Source: Rhodobiaceae bacterium (lineage in GTDB: Bacteria > Pseudomonadota > Alphaproteobacteria > Rhizobiales > JAKPQE01). From it: a stretch of 40,922 nt of DNA. Every line of letters begins with the position of its first letter. The stretch's first letter is position 1. Location: NCBI GenBank assembly GCA_028278505.1, contig JANQEG010000006.1, positions 1 to 40,922 of the forward strand, in the 5' to 3' direction. Shown here one piece after another: positions 1 through 7,972 of the stretch. The notes below the pieces were generated by a model. It saw only the letters and a program-made list of their open reading frames with translations. It was not told the origin of the DNA and ran no database searches. The position numbers were made by a program, and so were the translations under genes.

Positions 1-86
1 ACTTCACATCGCGGGGCGAGCGTCTCACCGGCGGGCCGCCGCGCCAATCGTGAAACAGAATTGGACCAACATTGTCGCCCGACGCT

Positions 87-386
87 CTAAAGACCGACCG
101 CCTTACGCAAAGCGTCATTAATACGGGTCTGCCAACCCTTGCCACCGGCTTTGAAACGCTCAAGGACGTCCCGATCCAGGCGCAGGGATATCAATTCCTT
201 TGTGGGCGCCTTTTGCGGCCCGCGCGTCATACGGCGAACCAAATCCGGTCTGACTTCGCGTAACAATCTTGCGCCGGCAAGTTGCTCCTCCGTCAAAGGC
301 GGATTGTCGGGATCGGATCTTGCCGCGGCAAGGTTCGCCCTCTCCTCTTCTTCGGTCGGAATTCGGATGGGTCGTTTCTCAGTCAT
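87..386 (-). CDS. brnA: BrnA-family antitoxin
   Basis: Predicted antitoxin of a type II BrnT/BrnA pair, 99 residues. The C-terminal part, containing LISLRLDRDVLERFKAGGKG and ending in RINDALRKAV, is the ribbon-helix-helix-like DNA-binding segment typical of BrnA. The N-terminal part is charged and probably wraps the toxin. The ATG start at 384-386 lies inside the 3' end of brnT, so the two frames overlap by 8 bases and are probably translationally coupled. In this family BrnA neutralises BrnT and represses the shared promoter; a candidate operator lies just upstream of brnT. The toxin-first order is the usual one for this family. Family assignment is from sequence pattern and gene order. Confidence 0.88.
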   Translation of the reverse strand: MTEKRPIRIPTEEEERANLAAARSDPDNPPLTEEQLAGARLLREVRPDLVRRMTRGPQKAPTKELISLRLDRDVLERFKAGGKGWQTRINDALRKAVGL

Positions 387-669
387 ATCCGTTCACTGAA
401 AGCCAATGCTGCAATTCAGCCCTTGTGGCGCTGCGCATGGAAATGATCCTGACGTCCGTACCGCGATCGGTGAAAACCACCGCAATAACGCGGGTATCTA
501 TTCGCCCCAGAACCGTAAACCGCTCTTCGAAGTCAACGGTCTCCGTTTTTATATAGACCGCATCCATCCAATCGAAGCGCGCCATGTCGGCGAAATCGAT
601 TTCATGTTTAGCGAGATTTGCCCGCCGCTTGCTTTCATCCCACTCATACACGGGCAAATCCCATGGCAC
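379..669 (-). CDS. brnT: BrnT-family ribonuclease toxin
   Basis: Predicted RelE-fold mRNA-cleaving toxin, 96 residues, the usual BrnT length. The N-terminus carries the family signature YEWDESKRRANLAKHEIDF at about residues 8-26. The later segment RVIAVVFTDRGTDVRIISMR (about 60-79) matches the beta strands and basic active-site strand of the family. The start is GTG at 667-669; no in-frame ATG would keep the conserved WDE motif. Its stop overlaps the start of brnA. The pair looks intact, so it may be active; nothing here shows which stress would activate it. Confidence 0.88.
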   Translation of the reverse strand: MPWDLPVYEWDESKRRANLAKHEIDFADMARFDWMDAVYIKTETVDFEERFTVLGRIDTRVIAVVFTDRGTDVRIISMRSATRAELQHWLSVNGYD

Positions 670-678
670 TCTGTCTTA

Positions 679-690
679 TTGTATATACAA
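679..690. promoter_or_regulatory. Palindrome upstream of brnT (candidate BrnA operator)
   Basis: TTGTATATACAA is a perfect 12-bp inverted repeat in an A/T-rich patch 9 bases upstream of the brnT GTG. Known BrnT/BrnA pairs are autorepressed through operator repeats near the promoter, so this is the obvious candidate site. The role is inferred from position and symmetry only. Confidence 0.5.
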
Positions 691-701
691 AAAAACGAAA
701 A

Positions 702-812
702 TCAATACCCGCTTTCGATATTGCGCAGATCGTTTGTGTTCACCCAGCCCGTGATTTCGTGGTGGACGATTTCGCACCAATTGCCGAGGCCGCGACGGCC
801 GCGGCATTTTCG
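702..812 (-). pseudogene. Remnant of an SH3b-domain gene (C-terminal fragment)
   Basis: A minus-strand frame ending with TGA at 702-704 encodes GLGNWCEIVHHEITGWVNTN followed by DLRNIESGY. This has the GxWC...GWV...L layout of the last two thirds of a bacterial SH3 (SH3_3) domain. The frame has no ATG start and upstream codons run into Arg/Pro-rich sequence without SH3b character, so the 5' part appears lost or frameshifted. It lies between brnT and a methyltransferase gene. A short cryptic gene from a TTG start cannot be excluded but seems unlikely. Confidence 0.4.
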
Positions 813-871
813 AGAGCCTCGTTGAGGCGGTCGCCGCCTGAGCGGCGACCATTTCCATTGCCTCAATTCAA

Positions 872-1927
872 TCAATGACCGGCGGCGTAGAACAAATTCG
901 TCTGGCTGCGGATATCGAGTTCTTCGAACCGCCCGAAACCGGCCTCGCGCAGGAGCGAGGCGGTCATTTCCGGCCCCATGCAGGTGCCGAGACCCGGTCC
1001 GCCTTCCGCGAGCGACTGGGTCATGCAGTGAAAGAGGCTGAAGCCGTAATAGACGGTACCGAGCGAATGGATGTTGTCTTCCAGGCTGTCGGCCGCTTTC
1101 GGCTCGATCACGAACAGCGTCCCGTCGGGTTTCAGCAGCGCCTTCATCTCTTTCAGGGTTTCCAGCGGCGCTGAAAAGTCGTGAATGCAGTCGCAGGCGG
1201 TGATCAGATCGAAGGTGTGCTCGGGACCGAAATCTCCGGTGACCTTGGCAACGAACTCCACATTGTCCTCAACGCCCGCGTCGACCGCCGCCTGGTTCGC
1301 CTGCCGGATCGTCTCCTCGTCCGGGTCCAGGCCGATGATCCGGGCGTTCGGGAACGCCTTGGCGATGGCGATCGAGACCCGGCCGACGCCGCAGCCGACA
1401 TCGAGAACGCGGCCGCCATCGTTCAGCTTCTCCACGACATCGGGCATGCTCTGGATCCAATAGCTGCCGAAACGCTGCTCATATTGGCCGCGATTGATCA
1501 TATCGAGCCCGACCACGCATTCCGGGCCGAATTCGGAAAACCGCACGCCGCCGCCGTCACTGAACGCCTCTGCCACTTTCGGCGCGGCACCGAGCAGCAC
1601 CGGACCCATATAGAAGAGTCCGCCCATGAAGTGATCGGTGCCTTCGGAGGCAAGCAGAAACGCGGCTTCGTCGGTGAGCGCGTAGGTTTCCGCCGTGGCG
1701 TCGTAGTCCAGATAGCCGGCCGTCACCATGCCGCGCAGCCATTCCTGGACGTAACGACGATCGAGACCGGTACGCTCGACGATCGCCTCAAGGCCGAGCG
1801 CACCGGCGCCCGACATTGCGCGGAATAGCCCCGTCCTGGTCCCGACATACGCCATTCCCACGGTCATGGCGCCGGCCATATCTCGATAGACATGTTCGGC
1901 GAATGCCTTGATCTTTTCCTTGTCCAT
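872..1927 (-). CDS. Class I SAM-dependent methyltransferase with N-terminal winged helix
   Basis: A 351-residue protein. Residues 1-90 look like a winged-helix dimerisation domain (LEAIVERTGLDRRYVQEWLR, GMVTAGYLDYD, YALTDEAAFLL), as in the Rv2258c-like methyltransferases. Residues 165-350 form a Rossmann methyltransferase fold: motif I VLDVGCGVGRVS at 174-185, acidic loop IIGLDPDEETI at 197-207, and the post-I segment DLITACDCIHDF. The substrate is unknown; relatives act on small molecules. The ATG at 1925-1927 has GGAGGGGAGG just upstream; the frame stays open far beyond it, across purL on the other strand, but that extension is a shadow. It diverges from purL across 246 bases that contain two identical palindromes. 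Confidence 0.85.
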   Translation of the reverse strand: MDKEKIKAFAEHVYRDMAGAMTVGMAYVGTRTGLFRAMSGAGALGLEAIVERTGLDRRYVQEWLRGMVTAGYLDYDATAETYALTDEAAFLLASEGTDHFMGGLFYMGPVLLGAAPKVAEAFSDGGGVRFSEFGPECVVGLDMINRGQYEQRFGSYWIQSMPDVVEKLNDGGRVLDVGCGVGRVSIAIAKAFPNARIIGLDPDEETIRQANQAAVDAGVEDNVEFVAKVTGDFGPEHTFDLITACDCIHDFSAPLETLKEMKALLKPDGTLFVIEPKAADSLEDNIHSLGTVYYGFSLFHCMTQSLAEGGPGLGTCMGPEMTASLLREAGFGRFEELDIRSQTNLFYAAGH

Positions 1928-2011
1928 GGTTCCTCCCCTCCGGCCGGCTGATCGCCGGTCCGGCATCCCGTTTTCTGGGATTTTATGGAACCATTTTCCC
2001 ACGATAACGAT

Positions 2012-2041
2012 TTGCCGGCAACAAACCGCGATTGCCGGCAA
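2012..2041. promoter_or_regulatory. Two TTGCCGGCAA palindromes, candidate operator
   Basis: The perfect palindrome TTGCCGGCAA occurs at 2012-2021 and again at 2032-2041. The centres are exactly 20 bp apart, about two helical turns. Both lie in the divergent region between the methyltransferase gene and purL, 85 bases from the former and 133 from the latter. The spacing suits cooperative binding of two dimers. No regulator can be named, and operator function is inferred. Confidence 0.45.
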
Positions 2042-2173
2042 GAAAGCGATTTCCTCAATACCGGCTTTGGATAGACGGTCCTGCCCCCTCCCCAATCGCC
2101 GTCGCCGATGATAAGGGAGAACCGCCCGCCGCGAACGCCCCCGCCGCCAACGCCAAGGAGCGCCGATCCGCCC

Positions 2174-4369
2174 ATGCTGCGCAACGACATTCCGATCACG
2201 CCGGAACTGATTGCCGAACACGGCCTGAAGCCCGACGAATACCAGCGGATTCTCGATCTCATCGGCCGCGAGCCGACGCTGACCGAACTCGGCATCTTCT
2301 CGGCCATGTGGAACGAGCACTGCTCCTACAAATCCTCGAAGAAATGGCTGCGGACGCTGCCGACCGGCGGCCCGCGCGTGATCCAGGGTCCGGGCGAGAA
2401 TGCCGGCGTCGTCGACATCGGCGACGGGCTTGCCGTCGTCTTCAAGATGGAGAGCCACAATCACCCCAGCTATATCGAGCCCTATCAGGGCGCGGCGACC
2501 GGGGTCGGCGGCATTCTCCGCGATGTCTTCACCATGGGCGCGCGCCCGGTCGCAGCGCTGAACGCGCTGCGCTTCGGCGCGCCGGACCATCCCAAGACCC
2601 GCCATCTGGTCGCCGGCGTCGTCGCCGGCATCGGCGGCTACGGCAACAGTTTCGGGGTGCCGACCGTCGGCGGCGAGGTCGAGTTCCATCCGCGCTATGA
2701 CGGCAATTGCCTGGTCAACGCCATGGCCGTCGGCATCGCTAAAACCGATGCGATCTTCTACTCCGAGGCAAAAGGCGTCGGCCTGCCGGTCGTCTATCTC
2801 GGGGCGAAAACCGGCCGCGACGGCATTCACGGCGCCTCCATGGCTTCGGCCGAATTCGACGACAAGACCGAGGAAAAGCGCCCGACCGTGCAGGTCGGCG
2901 ACCCATTCACCGAAAAATGCCTGCTTGAGGCCTGCCTGGAATTGATGGCGTCGGGCGCCGTCATCGCCATCCAGGACATGGGCGCGGCCGGCCTGACCTG
3001 CTCGGCCGTCGAAATGGGCGCCAAGGGCGATCTCGGCATCGACCTCGATCTCGACAGGGTGCCGTGCCGCGAGGACGGCATGAGCGCCTATGAGATGATG
3101 CTGTCGGAGAGCCAGGAGCGCATGCTGATGGTGCTCAGGCCCGAAAAGGAGGCCGAGGCAGCGTCGATCTTCCGCAAATGGGGGCTCGACTTTGCCATCG
3201 TCGGCGAAACCACCGACACGCTGAAATTCGTCATCCGCCATCAGGGCGACGTGATGGCCGATTTGCCGATCAAGGAGCTCGGCGACGAGGCGCCCGAATA
3301 CGACCGGCCTTGGGTCGAAAACGCGAAACCGGCACCAGTCGATGCGGCTGATGTCGCCGCGCCGGACGATCTCGCTGCGGCGCTCCTTAAGATCGTCGGG
3401 TCGCCGAACATGTGTTCACGGCGCTGGGTTTTCGAGCAATACGACCATCTGGTCCAGGGTAATACGGTGGTACGGCCCGGCGGCGATGCCGCGATCGTCC
3501 GCGTCGAGGGAACGGAGAAGGGTCTCGCGGTCGCCGTCGACGTGACGCCGCGCTATTGCGAGGCCGATCCTTTCGAGGGGGGCAAGCAGGCGGTCGCGGA
3601 ATGCTGGCGCAACCTCTGCGCCGTCGGCGCCGAGCCGCTGGCCGTCACCGACAACCTCAATTTCGGCAATCCGGAACGGCCGGAGATTATGGGCCAGTTG
3701 GTCGGCGCCATCAAAGGCGTCGGCGAGGCCTGCGCGGCGCTCTCCTTCCCCGTCGTCTCCGGCAATGTCTCGCTCTACAACGAGACCCATGGCCGCGGTA
3801 TCCTGCCGACACCGGCGATCGGCGGTGTCGGGCTTCTGGACGATGTCGGCCGCCACGCCACGATCGGCTTCAAGGCCGCGAATGAGCCGATACTTCTCAT
3901 CGGCGGCCATGGCCGCCATATGGGCCAGAGCGTCTATCTCGCCGAGATCGAAGGCCGCGAGGTCGGCGCCCCGCCGCCGGTCGACCTTGCCCGCGAAAAG
4001 GCCAACGGCGATTTCGTCCGCGGCCTGATCCGCGACGGCCAAGTGACCGCCTGCCACGACATCTCCGGCGGCGGCCTCGGCGTCGCGCTGGCGGAAATGG
4101 CGATCGCCGGCGACATCGGCGCCAATGTCGAGGTGCCGTCGCCGGCCCACATCGCGCTCTTTGCCGAGGACCAGGGCCGCTATGTGATCACCGCCAAGGA
4201 CGCCGAAGCGATCCTGCGCCGGGCCGATACCGCCGGCGTTTCCGTCGAGGTCATCGGCACCACCGGCGGATCGACGCTCAGCCTCGGCGAGGCCGCCGAG
4301 ATCGCCGTTGCCGATTTGCGCAACGCCCATGAATTCTGGTTCCCGGACTTTATGCGCGGCGAGCTCTAG
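2174..4369 (+). CDS. purL: Phosphoribosylformylglycinamidine synthase subunit PurL
   Basis: Fourth step of de novo purine synthesis: ATP-dependent amidation of FGAR to FGAM, using ammonia delivered by PurQ. The 731-residue length is that of the small, multi-subunit PurL, so separate PurS and PurQ proteins are required; neither is encoded in this window. The N-terminal [16 protein letters not shown] (45-60) contains the conserved catalytic His49. Downstream are [21 protein letters not shown] and the second AIRS-like half with [15 protein letters not shown]. The ATG at 2174 is chosen because an AAGGAG lies about 13 bases before it and family homology begins there; an earlier in-frame ATG at 2108 adds only a Pro/Arg-rich tail. 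It is followed by bolA and grxD, a common alphaproteobacterial order. Confidence 0.97.
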   Translation: MLRNDIPITPELIAEHGLKPDEYQRILDLIGREPTLTELGIFSAMWNEHCSYKSSKKWLRTLPTGGPRVIQGPGENAGVVDIGDGLAVVFKMESHNHPSYIEPYQGAATGVGGILRDVFTMGARPVAALNALRFGAPDHPKTRHLVAGVVAGIGGYGNSFGVPTVGGEVEFHPRYDGNCLVNAMAVGIAKTDAIFYSEAKGVGLPVVYLGAKTGRDGIHGASMASAEFDDKTEEKRPTVQVGDPFTEKCLLEACLELMASGAVIAIQDMGAAGLTCSAVEMGAKGDLGIDLDLDRVPCREDGMSAYEMMLSESQERMLMVLRPEKEAEAASIFRKWGLDFAIVGETTDTLKFVIRHQGDVMADLPIKELGDEAPEYDRPWVENAKPAPVDAADVAAPDDLAAALLKIVGSPNMCSRRWVFEQYDHLVQGNTVVRPGGDAAIVRVEGTEKGLAVAVDVTPRYCEADPFEGGKQAVAECWRNLCAVGAEPLAVTDNLNFGNPERPEIMGQLVGAIKGVGEACAALSFPVVSGNVSLYNETHGRGILPTPAIGGVGLLDDVGRHATIGFKAANEPILLIGGHGRHMGQSVYLAEIEGREVGAPPPVDLAREKANGDFVRGLIRDGQVTACHDISGGGLGVALAEMAIAGDIGANVEVPSPAHIALFAEDQGRYVITAKDAEAILRRADTAGVSVEVIGTTGGSTLSLGEAAEIAVADLRNAHEFWFPDFMRGEL

Positions 4370-4456
4370 GAAACTGAATATCAGCTTTGCTTGAAATACC
4401 CCGGCCGCTCCCATAGATACGGGGACTGCAGGAAACGGATCGGGAGGCTTCAGCCC

Positions 4457-4699
4457 ATGCCCATGGACGCCCGCGACATCGAGCGCATGATCAAGGACGC
4501 CTTGCCCGATGCCAGTATCGAGATCCGGGATCTTGCCGGCGACAACGACCACTATGCGGCGATCGTGGTCTCCGAGGCGTTCCGCGGCAAGAGCCGGGTC
4601 CAGCAGCATCAGATGATCTATGACGCGCTGAAGGGCAATATGGGCGGCGTCCTGCACGCCCTCACCCTGCAGACCAGCGCACCGCCGGAAAACGGCTGA
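4457..4699 (+). CDS. bolA: BolA-family protein
   Basis: An 80-residue BolA protein, the partner of the monothiol glutaredoxin encoded next. Together such pairs bind a shared [2Fe-2S] cluster and take part in iron sensing or cluster delivery in the cytoplasm. Visible family features are DIERMIKDALPDASIEIRDL, the HYAAIVVSEAFRGKSRVQQH core with its conserved His, and the C-terminal helix beginning GGVLHALTLQT. The ATG at 4457 is preceded by GGGAGG with 9-base spacing; an upstream in-frame ATG at 4391 would add a basic, non-homologous segment. It sits 87 bases after purL and 63 bases before grxD. Confidence 0.93.
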   Translation: MPMDARDIERMIKDALPDASIEIRDLAGDNDHYAAIVVSEAFRGKSRVQQHQMIYDALKGNMGGVLHALTLQTSAPPENG

Positions 4700-4762
4700 C
4701 AGCGGGATCGGCCGAGGAAACGCGGTGCCGAAGCCGCACCCCGACCAAGGAGAACACGGCAG

Positions 4763-5104
<342 letters not shown>

Positions 5105-5112
5105 TTTACCCA

Positions 5113-5352
5113 CCTCCCTGTCCCTCCCCCATGAAGGGGGAGGGAACGATTTTGGTCAGCGCCGAGCACCTCCTCTCTCCCTTGTGGGGAGGGCTATTGC
5201 ATATGCGGAGGCGACGGACCTTTCCCTCTCCCTTGAGGGAGAGGGATACGGAGACCCGGTGAGGCGAAGCCGAACCTTTGGTCGAAGTCGGGTGAGGGTG
5301 GCGCGCTTTCTTTTTATCCCCTCACCCAACCCTCTCCCCAGAGGGGAGAGGG
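5113..5352. repeat. Cluster of GGGAGAGGG-type intergenic palindromes
   Basis: The 281-base gap between grxD and murI is almost filled with short palindromes of one type. Perfect 10-bp stems lie at 5121-5145 (loop ATGAA), 5223-5246 (TCCCTCTCCC, loop TTGA) and 5330-5352 (CCCTCTCCCC, loop AGA). A weaker one is near 5174-5193. Similar elements occur at 8134-8157 and 26739-26813. They resemble REP-like dispersed repeats. No gene is seen in the gap. Confidence 0.7.
5121..5153 (+). terminator. Hairpin after grxD, terminator-like
   Basis: TCCCTCCCCC at 5121-5130 and GGGGGAGGGA at 5136-5145 form a perfect 10-bp stem with loop ATGAA, followed by ACGATTTT. The T tract is short and slightly displaced. 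The sequence also belongs to the palindromic repeat family of this intergenic region, so it may be a repeat serving as a terminator. Confidence 0.45.
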
Positions 5353-5385
5353 CTTTGGAGGCCAATCGCAGCCGGCCCCTCACCA

Positions 5386-6195
5386 TCAACCCGCCGCCGC
5401 GGCATCAGCCACCGCGAGCCCGAAATCGTTCAGCATCGCCCGCAGGCCCGGCGGCGGCGTCTTGCCGCTGGTAAAGACCGCAAGGCCCGGCGTGCTTTCG
5501 CGACCATCCCCGGAAACACCCGCTTCCCCCAGCACGACAGCCGCCTGCCGGGCGATCGCCGGTGCCGGATCGATCCACGCGACGGGCCACGGCGCCAGCC
5601 TTTCGAACTCGGCGCGCAGGAACGGATAATGGGTGCAGGCGAGCACCACGGTGTCGGTGCGCCGATCACCGTCGGAGACGAAGGCCGGTGCGATCTCAGC
5701 CAAAATCTCCGCGTCGGCAACCGCACCACCCGTCATCTTCGCTTCAGCGAGCGCGGCCAGCCGCGCCGAACCGATAAGCGTGAAGGCGGCATCGCCGCCA
5801 TGGGCCTCGATCAGCCCCCTGGTGTAGTCGCGGCGCACCGTCCCCGGCGTCGCCAGCACGCTGACAAGGCCGGAACGGCTGGAGGCCGCGGCCGGCTTGA
5901 CCGCCGGCACCGTGCCGACAAAGGCGGTGTCGAACCGCGCGCGCAGCGGCTCAAGCACCAGCGTCGAGGCGGTGTTGCAGGCGATCACCACAAGGTCCGG
6001 CGACAAGCGGCCGATCAGATCCTCCATCAGGTGAACGACGTGTTGGATCAGCGCTTGCTCCTCGAAACCGCCATAGGGAAAGGCGGCATCGTCGGCGACA
6101 TAGACGTAAGCGGCGGACGGACACCGCGCCTGAAGTGGCCTGAGCACGCTGAGCCCGCCAATCCCTGAATCGAAGACGAGGATCGTCGCGGTCAT
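5386..6195 (-). CDS. murI: Glutamate racemase
   Basis: Interconverts L- and D-glutamate to supply D-Glu for peptidoglycan. The 269-residue length is normal. The N-terminal FDSGIGGLSV (8-17) holds the catalytic Asp/Ser. Both cysteine acid-bases are present: Cys73 in VIACNTAST and Cys187 in VLACTHYPFL, the latter followed by the conserved His189. The ATG at 6193-6195 overlaps the trmJ stop in an ATGA arrangement, so it is probably translated by coupling from trmJ. Confidence 0.96.
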   Translation of the reverse strand: MTATILVFDSGIGGLSVLRPLQARCPSAAYVYVADDAAFPYGGFEEQALIQHVVHLMEDLIGRLSPDLVVIACNTASTLVLEPLRARFDTAFVGTVPAVKPAAASSRSGLVSVLATPGTVRRDYTRGLIEAHGGDAAFTLIGSARLAALAEAKMTGGAVADAEILAEIAPAFVSDGDRRTDTVVLACTHYPFLRAEFERLAPWPVAWIDPAPAIARQAAVVLGEAGVSGDGRESTPGLAVFTSGKTPPPGLRAMLNDFGLAVADAAAAG

Positions 6196-7019
6196 TTCTC
6201 GTCCCCGCCTTGCCGGTCACTTGCAGCAGCCGGGCGGCGCCGCGCGGCGCGGCGGGCGGTGATGTCCGCCTCCGTCATCCTCCCCTTGTCGAGGGCGGCG
6301 ACGACGCCGCGCAGTGCCTTGACCTCGGGTCCGGTGAATTCGCCCTTTTGCAGGATGGCGCGGAGATTGCGCACCATGGACGGCCGCTTTTCCGGCGGCC
6401 GGAAGAAATCGACCCGGTCGAGCGCCCCCTCCAGATGCTCGAAAAGCCCGATCAGGTCGGCCTTTGCCGCCGGCGGCTCCAACCCGTGGCCGAAGGGCAG
6501 CGACAAGGCCTCGTCGCTGCCGGCCATGCGCCATTCATAGGCGACGACGAGCACGGCCTGGGCGATGTTGAGCGAGGCGAATTCCGGCACCACCGGCAGG
6601 GTCAGGATTTCGTCGGCGAGCGCGATCTCGTCGTTTTCGAGCCCCCAGCGCTCGCGCCCGAACAGGATGCCGACGTCCTGCCCCGCCGCGTTGCGGGCAC
6701 GGACCGCCGCGCCGGCGTGTTTCGGCCCGACCACCGGTTTTGCAACCCCGCGCTCCCGCCGTGTCGTGGCATAGACGAAGGAAAGGTCGGCGACCGCCGC
6801 CTCGAGCGTATCGAACACGTCCACCGCATCGATGACGTGATCGGCGCGGCTCGCTGTGCGCTCCGCCTGAACGTTCGGCCAGCCGTCGCGCGGATTGACG
6901 AGACGCAGTCGCGTCAGGCCGAAATTCGCCATCGCCCGCGCCGCCGCGCCGATATTCTCGCCGAGCTGCGGCGCCACCAGCACGATCACCGGCCCGGCGC
7001 CGCGATCACCCTCACCCAT
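6192..7019 (-). CDS. trmJ: tRNA (cytidine/uridine-2'-O-)-methyltransferase TrmJ
   Basis: SPOUT-class (SpoU/TrmH superfamily) methyltransferase predicted to 2'-O-methylate position 32 of the tRNA anticodon loop. The 275-residue protein begins VIVLVAPQLGENIGAAARAM (11-30), which holds the motif 1 Asn and Arg. It continues with GILFGRERWGLENDEIALAD (motif 2) and the motif 3 segment PEFASLNIAQAVLVVAYEW, which forms part of the knotted SAM site. The ATG at 7017-7019 has GGAG 9 bases upstream. The open frame runs further 5' across the HxlR gene, but that part is a shadow. The C-terminal 100 residues are the TrmJ-specific helical region. Confidence 0.92.
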   Translation of the reverse strand: MGEGDRGAGPVIVLVAPQLGENIGAAARAMANFGLTRLRLVNPRDGWPNVQAERTASRADHVIDAVDVFDTLEAAVADLSFVYATTRRERGVAKPVVGPKHAGAAVRARNAAGQDVGILFGRERWGLENDEIALADEILTLPVVPEFASLNIAQAVLVVAYEWRMAGSDEALSLPFGHGLEPPAAKADLIGLFEHLEGALDRVDFFRPPEKRPSMVRNLRAILQKGEFTGPEVKALRGVVAALDKGRMTEADITARRAARRRPAAASDRQGGDEK

Positions 7020-7060
7020 TCGCCGTCTCCGAAACCGGCTTGGGTCGCCGCCGCGATCGC

Positions 7061-7441
7061 TCAGTCGAAACCCGGAACATCGACTTTGTCCGGGTCGAAC
7101 GTGCCGGCAATGTGCTTGTGCCCCCATATGGCCATCGCCCGCAGCACCGGCCACAATTCCCGTCCCTTGTCGGTGAGCAGATAGCGATAGCGGACCGGCC
7201 GCTCCTGGTAGGGCTCCTTGCGGATGACCTCGAACTCTTCGAGCTGTCTGAGCCGGTCGGCGAGGATGTTGGTGGGAATGCCTTCCGGCGAGGCCAGGAA
7301 CTCGCCGTAGCGTTCCTTGCCGAAGGCGAGATCGCGGACGACGACGAGCGTCCAGCGATCGCCGAATATATCGAGCGCGCTGGCCACCGGACACGGGGTC
7401 CGGATTGTCCGCTCGCCGGTGCGCTTGCGCTTCGCCGTCAT
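7061..7441 (-). CDS. HxlR-family transcriptional regulator
   Basis: A 126-residue single-domain winged-helix regulator. Residues 15-110 match the HxlR fold: CPVASALDIFGDRWTLVVVR, then a recognition region around GIPTNILADRLRQLEEFEVI, and the wing VRYRYLLTDKGREL. HxlR proteins bind DNA as dimers and often respond to aldehydes, quinones or redox stress, commonly through an N-terminal Cys like the one at 17. It is divergent from the GFA-family gene across 105 bases that hold two copies of GTCACTTGCA, so it probably controls that gene and itself. Confidence 0.9.
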   Translation of the reverse strand: MTAKRKRTGERTIRTPCPVASALDIFGDRWTLVVVRDLAFGKERYGEFLASPEGIPTNILADRLRQLEEFEVIRKEPYQERPVRYRYLLTDKGRELWPVLRAMAIWGHKHIAGTFDPDKVDVPGFD

Positions 7442-7458
7442 GACAAACCTATGAACGA

Positions 7459-7505
7459 GTCACTTGCACTATTCAAGGCGACCGCTTATCCTGCGGTCAC
7501 TTGCA
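7459..7505. promoter_or_regulatory. Direct repeats GTCACTTGCA, candidate HxlR operator
   Basis: GTCACTTGCA occurs at 7459-7468 and 7496-7505 in the divergent gap between the HxlR gene and the GFA gene. The first copy starts an inverted repeat CTTG-N7-CAAG (7463-7477). The second leads into ACTT-N9-AAGT with an A/T-rich stretch resembling a promoter -10 region. Exact duplication beside a divergent regulator suggests operators; binding is inferred. Confidence 0.5.
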
Positions 7506-7546
7506 AATAAAAAGTATATATCGAAACGCCAGAGGAGGACAATGGA

Positions 7547-7972
7547 ATGCCAGAAGACGCGAGCAGGCTCACCGGCGGCTGTCTGTGCGGCGCCGTTTCG
7601 ATCGAAATCACCGGCCCGGCCCATGTCACCGCCAATTGCCATTGCCTGAGCTGCCAGAAGCTGTCGGGCACCGGCCACGCCTTTCATCTGATGTTTGCCG
7701 AAGACACCGTCGCGATCAACGGCGAAACAAAAGGCTATTCCTGGACCGCCGACAGCGGCAATGAGGTAACGACCCATTTCTGCCCGAATTGCGGCGCGCC
7801 GCTGTTCGGCCGTTCCTCCGGCTATCCCGGCTCGATCACCGTCCGCGCCGCCGCGCTCGACGATTCCTCGGGGTTTTCACCGCAGGTTTCCGTCTACGCC
7901 AAGCGCCTGCAGAACTGGGACGCGACCGCAGAAGGCACGCCCGCCTTCCCGGAAATGCCGCCGGCCGGGTGA
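7547..7972 (+). CDS. GFA-family zinc protein (glutathione-dependent formaldehyde-activating-like)
   Basis: A 141-residue CENP-V/GFA-fold protein. Zinc-ligand cysteines are in place: Cys12/Cys14 in GGCLCGAV, Cys31/33/36 in NCHCLSCQK, and Cys79/82 in HFCPNCGAPLF. The founding member promotes S-hydroxymethylglutathione formation, but most family members lack a proven activity, so the formaldehyde role should be read as a family label. The ATG at 7547 is chosen over the out-of-frame ATG at 7542; GAGGAGG precedes it by 8 bases. Regulation by the adjacent HxlR protein is likely. Confidence 0.9.
   Translation: MPEDASRLTGGCLCGAVSIEITGPAHVTANCHCLSCQKLSGTGHAFHLMFAEDTVAINGETKGYSWTADSGNEVTTHFCPNCGAPLFGRSSGYPGSITVRAAALDDSSGFSPQVSVYAKRLQNWDATAEGTPAFPEMPPAG

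Noticed and set aside
829-850. GGTCGCCGC-CTGA-GCGGCGACC hairpin as terminator of the methyltransferase gene
   Set aside because: The 9-bp stem is perfect but no T tract follows on the minus strand, so terminator function is not supported.
676-858. A 60-codon minus-strand frame between brnT and the methyltransferase gene
   Set aside because: It is in a different frame from the SH3b remnant and has no homology or convincing start.
872-3241. A 789-codon minus-strand open frame spanning the methyltransferase gene and the strand opposite purL
   Set aside because: Only codons from 1927 down match a family and have a ribosome site; the upstream part is the antisense shadow of purL.
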